From JAGOBX01 sp017999075 [NCBI: Candidatus Babelota bacterium] (GTDB lineage Bacteria > JAGOBX01): DNA of 15,708 nt. How positions within the stretch are numbered: the stretch's first letter is position 1; each line of letters begins with the position of its first letter. Of the stretch, positions 1-7,742 are shown piece after piece. Where the stretch lies: positions 1 through 15,708 of the forward strand of contig JAGOBX010000022.1 of the NCBI GenBank assembly GCA_017999075.1. Direction: 5' to 3'. The position numbers and the translations under genes are program-made. Under the pieces are notes generated by a model, which was given only the letters and a program-made list of their open reading frames with translations, made no database searches and had not been told where the DNA came from.

Positions 1-543
1 TTTTATTCTGTTAGTATAGATGTTCAGGAATTATTCTATAAATTGCGATATCCTGCAATATATGAAAAAGTTGAAAATAATATTAAAGAATTTTTAAATA
101 TGAATAATAATAAAATAAAAACTCAAGTTTCACTAGTAAAAACAAGGTATCATAATGAGGAAGATTTGGATTTATTCAAAAAAATATGGGAGGATAAAGT
201 GAATATAGTCCGGATATATGAGGAACATTCTAGTGACGGGAAATTTGGTTCATTGAAAATTAAAAGAAATAACCGACAAACTTGTGTGATGCCTTTTTAT
301 GAAATGCTTGTTTATTACAATGGCACATTAGGTAGATGTAACCATGACTGGGACAGCAACGATATTGGCGATTTGAATTATAATTCTATATCCGAAATAT
401 GGAATAATAATTTTTATAAAGATTTGCGCGTTCAGCATAAGAGTTTAAAAATAACAGATGAAGTTTGTAAGAATTGTGATTGCTGGTATCCTGAAATTGC
501 AAAACAAGGAACAGGAGAAGTTATAAAAAATGAAAAAAATTGA
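1..543 (+). CDS. Radical SAM/SPASM domain protein, C-terminal part (5' end outside window)
   Basis: The reading frame is open from the first base, so this is the 3' part (180 residues) of a longer gene; the TTG at 43 is not a convincing start. The first residues (SVSID, then LRYPAIYEKVENNI) resemble the late part of a radical SAM barrel. The C-terminus has a SPASM-type cysteine pattern that would bind an auxiliary iron-sulfur cluster: C95, then twelve residues, G, four residues and C113, followed by C156, C159 and C161. The N-terminal CxxxCxxC motif for the SAM-cleaving cluster lies outside the window. Radical SAM/SPASM proteins are common in glycan clusters and may modify a sugar or a peptide; the substrate cannot be read here. 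The 3' end overlaps the aminotransferase gene by 14 bases, implying co-translation. The family assignment is fairly secure and the function is open. Confidence 0.8.
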   Translation, partial: FYSVSIDVQELFYKLRYPAIYEKVENNIKEFLNMNNNKIKTQVSLVKTRYHNEEDLDLFKKIWEDKVNIVRIYEEHSSDGKFGSLKIKRNNRQTCVMPFYEMLVYYNGTLGRCNHDWDSNDIGDLNYNSISEIWNNNFYKDLRVQHKSLKITDEVCKNCDCWYPEIAKQGTGEVIKNEKN

Positions 544-1669
544 TAATTTTATACCGCTTGCAAAGCCCGTAATAACAGATTCTGAAATAAATTCTGTTGT
601 GGAAGTTATAAATTCTGGCTTTTGGACCACAGGTCCTAAAGTAAAAGAATTTGAGACGCAAATAATAAATTATTTGGGAAATGATTTGTTCTGTATTGCT
701 TTGAATTCATGTACAGCAGGATTGTTTTTGAGTTTGAAAGCTTTGAATATCGCTGCTGATGATGAAGTGATTGTTCCCACTTGGACATTTGCCGCTACAG
801 CTCAAGTTGTTGAATGGGCAGGAGCTAAATTAGTTTTATGCGATGTTGAAGAAAGCAGTCTTAATATAGATGTTGATAAACTTGAAAAATTAATTACATC
901 AAAAACAAAAGCAATAGTGCCGGTTCATTTTGCAGGATATCCATGTGATATGGATAGAATTTTAAATCTTGCAAATAAATATAATTTATATGTTATTGAG
1001 GATGCGGCCCACGCAATTGGTTCGAAATATAAAAATATTAAAATAGGTAATTTTGGAGATACAACAGTATTTTCATTTTATGCTACTAAAAATCTTGCTT
1101 GCGGGGAAGGTGGGATGGTTGTTTCCAAAAACGGGAAACTGATTGAAAAAATATCTAAATTATCTTACTTTGGGATAAATAAATCTGCTTTTAACCGTTA
1201 TACTGAAAAAGGCAACTGGTATTATGAAATTGAAGATTTAGGATATAAATTTAATTTTGATGATATTCATGCTGCTATAGCGCTTGAACAATTAAAAAAA
1301 ATAGATATTATGAATAATCGGCGACGGGAGATTGCAAAGTATTATAAAGAAAATTTAGACAGTAAAATAACTTTTATTAAAGATTCTGAAGATAAATACC
1401 ATACATATCATTTATTTCCTATAATATTACCGGGAAATATTAATAGAGATGAATTTATTCTGAAATTGAAAGAAATGAACATAGGGGCAAGTGTTCATTT
1501 TATTCCTCTTCACAAACATCCTTATTATAAAAAAAAATATTTAGATAAACATTTTCCGGCTGCAGATAAAATTTATCCGAATATTTTATCAATACCGATG
1601 TCTCCTGTATTAAAAGATATTGAAATTAAATATATTGCTGAAATTATAAATAACTTAGTAATAAACTAA
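530..1669 (+). CDS. DegT/DnrJ/EryC1/StrS-family PLP-dependent sugar aminotransferase
   Basis: The 379-residue length is normal for this family, which transfers an amino group, usually from glutamate, onto a keto group of a nucleotide-linked sugar. The N-terminus (PLAKPVITDSEINSVVEVI, then SGFWTTGPKVKEFE) is typical. The PLP-binding Asp is D158 in IEDAAHAIGS, and the Schiff-base lysine is K187 in SFYATKNLACGEGG. ATG 530 follows AGGAG at a suitable distance and overlaps the upstream gene by 14 bases. The closest functional types would be PseC, PerA, PglE or VioA-like enzymes that make 4-amino (sometimes 3-amino) sugars; sequence alone does not settle which. It likely supplies the amino group that acyl-, formyl- or acetyltransferases further along could modify. 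A run of nine A at 1529-1537 lies in the frame, but the frame is intact. Confidence 0.93.
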   Translation: MKKIDNFIPLAKPVITDSEINSVVEVINSGFWTTGPKVKEFETQIINYLGNDLFCIALNSCTAGLFLSLKALNIAADDEVIVPTWTFAATAQVVEWAGAKLVLCDVEESSLNIDVDKLEKLITSKTKAIVPVHFAGYPCDMDRILNLANKYNLYVIEDAAHAIGSKYKNIKIGNFGDTTVFSFYATKNLACGEGGMVVSKNGKLIEKISKLSYFGINKSAFNRYTEKGNWYYEIEDLGYKFNFDDIHAAIALEQLKKIDIMNNRRREIAKYYKENLDSKITFIKDSEDKYHTYHLFPIILPGNINRDEFILKLKEMNIGASVHFIPLHKHPYYKKKYLDKHFPAADKIYPNILSIPMSPVLKDIEIKYIAEIINNLVIN

Positions 1670-1670
1670 G

Positions 1671-1680
1671 GCGGAGGAGT
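1671..1680 (+). promoter_or_regulatory. Strong Shine-Dalgarno site of the dehydrogenase-like gene
   Basis: GGAGGAG at 1673-1679 lies six bases before ATG 1686. It is among the strongest ribosome binding sites in the window and fixes the start of the dehydrogenase-like gene. Confidence 0.8.
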
Positions 1681-1685
1681 TATTT

Positions 1686-3020
1686 ATGCTGGATTCTTTT
1701 GAAAATTTTAAAAATAAAGCTTTGCGACAAAAAACAATTTCTGTTTGGGGTTTAGGTTATTTGGGATATACAACAATTTTACTGCTTCAAAAAAACGGAT
1801 TTAAAGTTAATGTGTTTGATTTTAATGGCGAAAGAATGGAATTATTGAAAAAAAATAAATACCCTGAACTATCTCAAATTAAAAGTTGGTCAATGCTTTC
1901 GAATTGCCCTGCTCTTGATATAAGTAAAATTACAATTGTTAATGATATAAAAGAAATGTTTAATACAAATATTCATTTAGTAGCGATTCCTAATGAGAAT
2001 ACGAATTTAAAAATTCAAAATCAATATTCTGAAATAGCTGATATCTTTGGTCAGAATTTTTTTGAAAATCAAGATGAAAAAAATTTGATAATTTTTCTTT
2101 CTGCCTCTTTTCCTAATAGCATAAAGGAACTTTTTATAGAAAAAATGAAAGATTCCAATAATATTATAATTGCGGCTGCATTTAGAAATGATTGGACCAT
2201 AGAAAAATTTTTTGCTGATGATTATAAATATTTTGCGGCGGCAGATGATGAAAAAAATTTAGATTACATAAGATTTTTCTTCAAAATAATGCGGTCGGAA
2301 AATTTTATATTATTTGACAATATTAAAGAATGTGAATTAAATGAAAATTTGCGGAAAGTTTTAGAATGGGGGATTTCATCTCTTTGCAATCAGATTATGT
2401 TTGCTTTTCCAAAAGTAAACATCAAAAAAATCACAAAATCAGTATTAAAAAATATGGATTTAGAAAATATACTTATAAAAATAAGTTTAGGTGGATATAA
2501 ATATCCGATGGCAGTCCGTAATATTTTCAAAAGTGCCGAACATCCGGAAATATTGACTATTTTAAAGGAAATACAATCTGCTGAGTTATCAGAAATTTTA
2601 CAATTTGTTGAGTTTACCAAAAAGAATAATATTAAAAATGCTGCTATTTTAGGTATAACTACTTATTCCAATAAAAAGGAAATAGAATATTCAACGTCTG
2701 TTATACTTGCAGAAGCCTTAAATAATGCAGGTATAAATGTATTTATTAATGATCCCTTATATTCAAAAAAAGAAATAAATGAATTATTTCCTGATTATAA
2801 TTATTTTAATATTGATAAACAGATGCATAAAATAGAAATTTTATTTTTAATGACTTCGCATAAAGAATATGCATTTTACACACAAAAGGATTTAGATGAG
2901 TTTATAACTGACAAAATTTCTTATATTGTTGATAATGTGGGGTTGTGGGAAAATATGTCTTTTTCGGATTCTGTATCATATTATAGTATAGGAACCGGTA
3001 ATTTAGATATTTTAAAATAG
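1686..3020 (+). CDS. UDP-glucose/GDP-mannose dehydrogenase-family protein lacking the usual catalytic residues
   Basis: The 444-residue protein has the three-part layout of nucleotide-sugar dehydrogenases. An N-terminal NAD-binding Rossmann fold carries GLGYLG at 22-27 with an acidic beta-2 end (FDFN, about 44-47). A central dimerisation helix spans about 216-240, and a C-terminal sugar-binding domain at about 318-357 (ILGITTYSNKKEIEYSTS, then NDP), ends in YYSIGTG. The active site looks dismantled. The family loop GGxCxPKD reads GGYKYPMA (269-276), so the thiol nucleophile is absent. In the central helix the usual Lys and Asn positions appear to be E220 and K224. Active members oxidise a nucleotide hexose twice to a uronic acid; this one probably cannot work that way. 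It may be a reductase, a binding or regulatory relative, or have a new reaction. The family call is sound; the residue alignment was done by eye. Confidence 0.8.
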   Translation: MLDSFENFKNKALRQKTISVWGLGYLGYTTILLLQKNGFKVNVFDFNGERMELLKKNKYPELSQIKSWSMLSNCPALDISKITIVNDIKEMFNTNIHLVAIPNENTNLKIQNQYSEIADIFGQNFFENQDEKNLIIFLSASFPNSIKELFIEKMKDSNNIIIAAAFRNDWTIEKFFADDYKYFAAADDEKNLDYIRFFFKIMRSENFILFDNIKECELNENLRKVLEWGISSLCNQIMFAFPKVNIKKITKSVLKNMDLENILIKISLGGYKYPMAVRNIFKSAEHPEILTILKEIQSAELSEILQFVEFTKKNNIKNAAILGITTYSNKKEIEYSTSVILAEALNNAGINVFINDPLYSKKEINELFPDYNYFNIDKQMHKIEILFLMTSHKEYAFYTQKDLDEFITDKISYIVDNVGLWENMSFSDSVSYYSIGTGNLDILK

Positions 3021-3028
3021 AGTTAAAA

Positions 3029-4708
3029 ATGTGCGGAATAGCTGGGATAATAGATTATAATAATTATTTTGAAAGTACGGATAATTTAGTTCGAAATATG
3101 TTGCTTAAAATCCGTCACCGCGGACCTAATCAGTCCGGGATAAAACAATATGCTAAAATCGTTTTAGGAATGAACAGATTAAGTATAATTGATAATAAAG
3201 AACACGATATACCGTATAATTCAATAGATGATAAATATGCGATAGTTTATAATGGTGAAATTTATAACTATAAACAAATATTTAATAATTTGAATAATGA
3301 ATATAAAATAAAATTGAATTCGGATGCCGAAGCAGTTTTGTATAGTTATATCAAATATGGCACAAAAGCATTTAAAGATTATAACGGCATGTATACTTTT
3401 GCCATCTATGATTCAGTTGCTGAAAAGGTAATCATTGCACGGGATAAAACCGGAGAAAAACCATTATATTATGCTTGTGCTCACAATTATTTTATTTTTT
3501 CTAGTGAAGCAAAAGCTTTGCTGGAAATAATCAAACCGGAAATAAACAAAAATTGTTTAACATATCAGGCTTATGAATTTTGTGCTGAAAAAGAAACATT
3601 GTTTAAAAATATTTATCAATTAGAGCCAGGAGAATATATTGAAATTGATATAAGAAAGAAAAATTTTAATATAAGCAGTTATTGGAAAATCTGGGATAAT
3701 TTATATGAAGTAAATGATGATTATAGTTATATAAAAAAGAAGTTAACTGAACTTTTAGAAGATGCAATTTTGTTAAGAACAGAAAATAAAATTGATAATC
3801 ACGGGGTTCTAGTAAGCGGCGGGTTGGATAGCGCTATTGTAGCTGCTATATCAAAACCCGAATATATTTATACATGTCATTATGATATAGGTCCTGATTA
3901 TGATGAACTTGAATATGCTAAAATACTGGCGGATCATTTAAAAAAAGAACTGATAATAATTACTCCGTCACCTGGTGATTTTAAAAGAACTAAAGATAAA
4001 ATAGCCTATTATTTGGATACGCCTTGTACCTGGACTTCATTCAGTTTGTGGATGCTTCTTGAGAGAATATCAAAAGATGTTAAAATTTTGCTGAGTGGCG
4101 ATGGCGCTGATGAATTATTCTCTGGTTATTATAGATATCTTCTTTTGTACCATGATGAACAAATTAAACAATTAAAATCTATGAAACAGTATTCCTACTT
4201 AATAAGTCAGTATTATGGTTCAGCAGTAAAAAGATATGCTAAATTAGTAAACAGATGTGAAAATTTAATGGATAAAAATGTAAGTAATTATCTAATAGAT
4301 AGCATAGGTTTTTATTTTGATAAAATGAATGATGACATAATTCATTCTATGGGGGTAACAGATTATTATACTACAATGCAGGTGAATCTCCAAATGGCGG
4401 ACAGATTAAATATGGCTTTTTCAATGGAAAACCGTTCTCCGTTTTTAGATTACCGGATAGTTCAATTTGCATTCAGTATCCCGTCAAAATATAAAATAAA
4501 TAATGGGATAACAAAATATATTCTGAAAGATATTTCACGTAGTTTGATTCCGGATGTAATAATAGACAGGATTGACAAAAGGGGTTTCAGCGCACCGCTT
4601 AACCGCTGGTTTGGATGGGATAAATATGGTAAATACGATAGATCGGCATATAAGAATGTTGTATTTCAGGACTGGAAAACTATTTATGGAATAAAGGGTA
4701 ATATATGA
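3029..4708 (+). CDS. asnB: Asparagine synthetase B-type glutamine-hydrolysing amidotransferase
   Basis: The 559-residue protein begins MCGIAGI, so removal of Met exposes Cys2, the N-terminal nucleophile that releases ammonia from glutamine; this fixes the start at ATG 3029 although the Shine-Dalgarno site is weak. Glutaminase-domain motifs follow: RHRGPN (29-34), NGEIYNY (75-81) and the RDKTGEKPLYY region. The synthetase half has the ATP PP-loop SGGLDS (263-268), SGDGADELFSGYYRY (from 356) and SMENRSPFLDYR. In glycan clusters such enzymes usually amidate a uronic acid or another sugar-linked carboxylate rather than make free asparagine, and the neighbourhood favours that. The 4-base overlap with the next gene (ATGA) indicates translational coupling. 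An alternative is ordinary asparagine synthesis. The symbol reflects the family, not a proven substrate. Confidence 0.92.
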   Translation: MCGIAGIIDYNNYFESTDNLVRNMLLKIRHRGPNQSGIKQYAKIVLGMNRLSIIDNKEHDIPYNSIDDKYAIVYNGEIYNYKQIFNNLNNEYKIKLNSDAEAVLYSYIKYGTKAFKDYNGMYTFAIYDSVAEKVIIARDKTGEKPLYYACAHNYFIFSSEAKALLEIIKPEINKNCLTYQAYEFCAEKETLFKNIYQLEPGEYIEIDIRKKNFNISSYWKIWDNLYEVNDDYSYIKKKLTELLEDAILLRTENKIDNHGVLVSGGLDSAIVAAISKPEYIYTCHYDIGPDYDELEYAKILADHLKKELIIITPSPGDFKRTKDKIAYYLDTPCTWTSFSLWMLLERISKDVKILLSGDGADELFSGYYRYLLLYHDEQIKQLKSMKQYSYLISQYYGSAVKRYAKLVNRCENLMDKNVSNYLIDSIGFYFDKMNDDIIHSMGVTDYYTTMQVNLQMADRLNMAFSMENRSPFLDYRIVQFAFSIPSKYKINNGITKYILKDISRSLIPDVIIDRIDKRGFSAPLNRWFGWDKYGKYDRSAYKNVVFQDWKTIYGIKGNI

Positions 4709-7341
4709 GTTTCAATAATCATTCTTTAATTGAAATTTTAAATAGGAATAGGTGCTCTAATGATACATGGCTTACAATATATAAAGGTTCAATCGCAGAG
4801 GATTATTCATATAAGGATATATGCAGTAGAATAAATGACTATATACATTATTATGATTATTTAAATATTGAAAAAAACGAGCTTGTTTTAATAATTTTAA
4901 AAGAGTCAATTGATTTGTTTGGAGCTTTTATTGCCGGTATTTTATACGGAATTTTACCTGCTTTTTTTGCATACCCTTCAGAAAAACAAAACAAAAGTGT
5001 TTTTTTAGAATCGTTGAATAATTTGTTTAGTTATAATAAAATACATTATATTGTAACTTATTCCGAATTAGCAGTTTTATTGGAAACTCAACAGTTAAAC
5101 TATAATACTAAAATAATTTTATATGAAAAAGTAAAATACAGTCATAATGATTGCCTTGATAATAATCTGAATGAAAATACGGGGAATTTTTTACAATTCA
5201 CTTCCGGAACCACGAATCACAAGAAGGGGGTTAAATTATCGCTGAAATCATTAATGAATCAGATAAATGCATATGAGAAGCATCTTTCTTTAAATAAAAA
5301 AAGTAAAATAATTTCATGGTTGCCGCATTATCATGATATGGGATTAATTTCGTGTATGCTTTTGCCGCTGATAAAAAATATACCTCTTATAATGATGTCG
5401 CCATTTGACTGGGTTAAACGTCCTCAATTATTATTTGAAGGTATTACAAGATACAAAGCGACACATTTATGGCTGCCTAATTTTGCGCTTGCGCATCTTG
5501 CTAAAAGTATAAATGATTCGGAAATAAAAAAATATGATTTAAGCTCAGTTGAATTTTTAACATGCTGCTCTGAACCATTGTCATATAACACAGTATTTAA
5601 TTTTATAAATAAATTTTCTGAAACCGGAATTACAGCAGATAAAATTTATAATTGCTATGCTATGGCTGAAAACACATTCGCCATGACTTCGACTTCAAGA
5701 GAAAATCTGTGTTTCACTGATTTTCAGGGAAAAAAATTTTTTATAAAAGATTTAAAAAAAATAATTGATGTCAAATTATTCGCAAGCGTTGGTATTAAAT
5801 TGGATAATATTAAAATTAAACTTATTGATAATTATAATAAAGAAATTAATAGCGATGGAATTCAAGGCAACATTTTAATTCAAAGTGATTGTATGCTTTC
5901 GGAATATCACAATAATCCTGAAGAAACACAAAAATCCTTTATTGACGGCTGGTTTTCGACAGGTGATATCGGTTACTGGCTGGATAATGAATTATATATC
6001 TGCGGCCGAAAAAAAGATATGATCATTGTTGCAGGCGAAAATATTTTTCCTGAAGATATTGAAACAATATTGAATGAACATCAGGGATTTATTCCGGGGC
6101 GAAATGTTGTGTTCGGCGTATTCGATGATAATATAGGAACTGAGAGAATTATTATACTAGCTGAAACCAGCGAAAAAAATAATGTTGATATTTTAAAGTT
6201 GAAAAAAGTTATTTTTGACAGACTGAATATTTCAGTTTTTGAATTTATTTTATTGCCGCATATGACTTTGAGAAAAGGGACTGCGGGAAAAATATCGAGA
6301 TATTTAAATAAACAATTCTATCTTGAAGGAAAGTATGATGAGTACAGGCACCACCTCCTAAATACATCAGAATTTAATATTGAAGAAAATGGAGATTTTT
6401 CAGAATTAAAAAAATATATTTTAGAAATTATTCCGGATATTAATTTCCGGAACAATACAAAACTTTTTACCTCAGGAATTATGGATTCATTTTCATTTCC
6501 TGTTCTGATTTTAAAATTGGAAGAAATTTATAGTATAAAAATTCCGGAAACGTTATTATCTGTGGATAATTTTGATAGTTTGGAAAAAATCACTGAGACA
6601 ATAAAACTAATAAAAAATAATAGTTCTGCTAAACTGAATTTTGATATATTAGATAATAATGCGGAAGACTATTCGGAATCTTATAAAAAATTATGCGACA
6701 GACTTTCGCCGCCGGGAGAAGTGTATAATCTAATTGAAAAAATGATAAATAATTTCCCTTTACATGTCAGTAAATTTTATTGCTGTATGTTTAAACTTTT
6801 GGGAATAAAAATTGGAAATAATGTTAAATTTTTAGGAAGCGTAAAAATAAAAATTCGAGGGAAGGCAGAGAATATTATTATAGGAAATAATGTTATTATT
6901 GGAGATAATGTTGATTTTAGAAATCGTGAAAATGGTAAAATTATTTTAAAAGATAATGTTTCATTGGATAATAATGTGAGAATTGTAGCTGCCAGGGAAG
7001 GTAGTGTTGAGATAGGAAAAGGCAGCGGATTAGGGGCCAATTGTGTTATAAATTCAGGTGGTAAGGTTAAAATAGGTGAATTTACAATGATCGCTGGAAA
7101 TGTAAATATAAATTCGTCAAGTCATGGAACTGACAAGAACAGTTATCTGATGATACAGCCGCATCGCCATGGTTCTGTATCAATTGGAAATGATGTCTGG
7201 ATAGGAAGCAACGCATCTGTACTAATTAATTCTGAAGTTGGTGATGGCGCTGTAATATCCAGTAATTCATTAGTGTCAGGGAAAGTTCCTTCATTTTCTG
7301 TTTTTGCAGGTGTTCCTGCGAAATTTATTAGAAAAAGATAA
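4705..7341 (+). CDS. Tri-domain acyl-AMP ligase / acyl carrier / beta-helix acyltransferase fusion
   Basis: This 878-residue protein joins three modules in one frame. Residues 1 to about 545 are an adenylate-forming ligase: P-loop FTSGTTNHKKGV (165-176), WLPHYHDMGL (205-214, the fatty-acyl-AMP-ligase signature), YAMAEN (318-323), STGD (418-421), GRKKDMIIVAGEN (434-446) and K529 in GTAGKISR. Residues about 565-637 are an acyl carrier domain with the phosphopantetheine serine S595 in GIMDSF. Residues about 700-878 form a left-handed beta-helix of hexapeptide repeats ending in the usual VPAKFIRKR cap, with H807 (SSHGTD) the likely catalytic base. The inferred route is that an acid is activated with ATP, loaded on the carrier, and passed to an amino or hydroxyl group of a sugar. 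A 3-hydroxy or short fatty acid is a guess for the substrate. ATG 4705 overlaps the upstream stop and follows AAAGGG. Confidence 0.9.
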   Translation: MSFNNHSLIEILNRNRCSNDTWLTIYKGSIAEDYSYKDICSRINDYIHYYDYLNIEKNELVLIILKESIDLFGAFIAGILYGILPAFFAYPSEKQNKSVFLESLNNLFSYNKIHYIVTYSELAVLLETQQLNYNTKIILYEKVKYSHNDCLDNNLNENTGNFLQFTSGTTNHKKGVKLSLKSLMNQINAYEKHLSLNKKSKIISWLPHYHDMGLISCMLLPLIKNIPLIMMSPFDWVKRPQLLFEGITRYKATHLWLPNFALAHLAKSINDSEIKKYDLSSVEFLTCCSEPLSYNTVFNFINKFSETGITADKIYNCYAMAENTFAMTSTSRENLCFTDFQGKKFFIKDLKKIIDVKLFASVGIKLDNIKIKLIDNYNKEINSDGIQGNILIQSDCMLSEYHNNPEETQKSFIDGWFSTGDIGYWLDNELYICGRKKDMIIVAGENIFPEDIETILNEHQGFIPGRNVVFGVFDDNIGTERIIILAETSEKNNVDILKLKKVIFDRLNISVFEFILLPHMTLRKGTAGKISRYLNKQFYLEGKYDEYRHHLLNTSEFNIEENGDFSELKKYILEIIPDINFRNNTKLFTSGIMDSFSFPVLILKLEEIYSIKIPETLLSVDNFDSLEKITETIKLIKNNSSAKLNFDILDNNAEDYSESYKKLCDRLSPPGEVYNLIEKMINNFPLHVSKFYCCMFKLLGIKIGNNVKFLGSVKIKIRGKAENIIIGNNVIIGDNVDFRNRENGKIILKDNVSLDNNVRIVAAREGSVEIGKGSGLGANCVINSGGKVKIGEFTMIAGNVNINSSSHGTDKNSYLMIQPHRHGSVSIGNDVWIGSNASVLINSEVGDGAVISSNSLVSGKVPSFSVFAGVPAKFIRKR

Positions 7342-7351
7342 ATATATTGAT

Positions 7352-7355
7352 GGAG
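7352..7355 (+). promoter_or_regulatory. Ribosome binding site deciding the start of the small gene
   Basis: GGAG lies six bases before ATG 7362. The alternative TTG (7347) and ATG (7350) upstream would place this site inside the gene and have no site of their own, so 7362 is preferred. Confidence 0.65.
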
Positions 7356-7361
7356 AATAAA

Positions 7362-7715
7362 ATGAAAACAGATTTAAAACAAAAACCGCGGAAATTCAAA
7401 TTAAAAGATACTGTAATAAAAGATTATGGAAAAATTTTTCTTGAAAATGGTGAAATGGTTTCATTTGTTACTAAAAGCGGGAAAGAATGTGATTTTAATG
7501 CATTTGACTGGGGTTTTTATTTAGGCCCGTCTCTTAATGGAAGATTGAAAAATGAAGGTTTTAAAACCGCATTAGTTCTTAATGAAGCTGGAAGAATTTA
7601 TATCAATGCTGTTGAGAAAGAAAAAATTGAAGAATTTAAAAAGTATTTGACGACTAACCAAAACAATAAAATATTATGCTGGCTGGATGAATGGCTGGCT
7701 GATAGCAATAATTAA
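7362..7715 (+). CDS. Small conserved-looking protein of unknown function next to the sugar amidotransferase
   Basis: I do not recognise this 117-residue protein. It has no signal peptide or membrane segment. The first 20 residues are very basic (KTDLKQKPRKFKLKDTVIK); a central segment reads as short beta strands and turns (KIFLENGEMVSF, then CDFNAFDWGFYLGPSLNG), followed by a charged helix (AVEKEKIEEFKKYL, about 83-96) and a Trp-rich end (ILCWLDEW). The mixed composition and a clean Shine-Dalgarno site argue for a real gene. It sits 20 bases after the tri-domain acylation gene and 27 bases before the N-acetyl sugar amidotransferase, so it may be an accessory subunit for one of them; that is inferred from position alone. 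Confidence 0.75.
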   Translation: MKTDLKQKPRKFKLKDTVIKDYGKIFLENGEMVSFVTKSGKECDFNAFDWGFYLGPSLNGRLKNEGFKTALVLNEAGRIYINAVEKEKIEEFKKYLTTNQNNKILCWLDEWLADSNN

Positions 7716-7732
7716 AAACAAATTTAAAAATT

Positions 7733-7737
7733 GGAGG
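7733..7737 (+). promoter_or_regulatory. Ribosome binding site deciding the start of the sugar amidotransferase
   Basis: GGAGG lies five bases before ATG 7743. The in-frame TTG at 7731 overlaps this site and is unlikely to be used; starting at 7743 gives MKFCKKCV, the usual start of this family. Confidence 0.8.
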
Positions 7738-7742
7738 ATGAA

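Noticed and set aside
445-630. Several short ORFs on the minus strand (such as 445-630, 2390-2620, 6777-7040, 8084-8527, 9281-9559, 10161-10397, 10635-10838, 11674-11856) and 7654-7866
   Set aside because: They lie opposite well-supported coding genes, carry no recognisable motif, and have no convincing start sites; they are shadows of low-complexity AT-rich coding DNA.
6428-6452. TTCCGGA-type repeat inside the tri-domain gene
   Set aside because: TTCCGGAA is self-complementary, so direct and inverted matches arise together; nothing else supports a regulatory site.
6816-7340. Short direct repeats such as GGAAATAATGTT variants in the end of the tri-domain gene
   Set aside because: They reflect the hexapeptide repeats of the beta-helix acyltransferase domain, not a DNA repeat element.
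7347-7361. TTG at 7347 and ATG at 7350 as starts of the small gene
   Set aside because: They lie before the only ribosome binding site (7352-7355), which fits ATG 7362.
7680-7705. Repeated TGGCTGG at the end of the small gene
   Set aside because: Two short copies encoding CWL and EWL; too short and local to call a repeat element.
7731-7742. TTG at 7731 as start of the sugar amidotransferase
   Set aside because: It overlaps the GGAGG binding site, and the family starts at the MKFCKKCV motif encoded from 7743.
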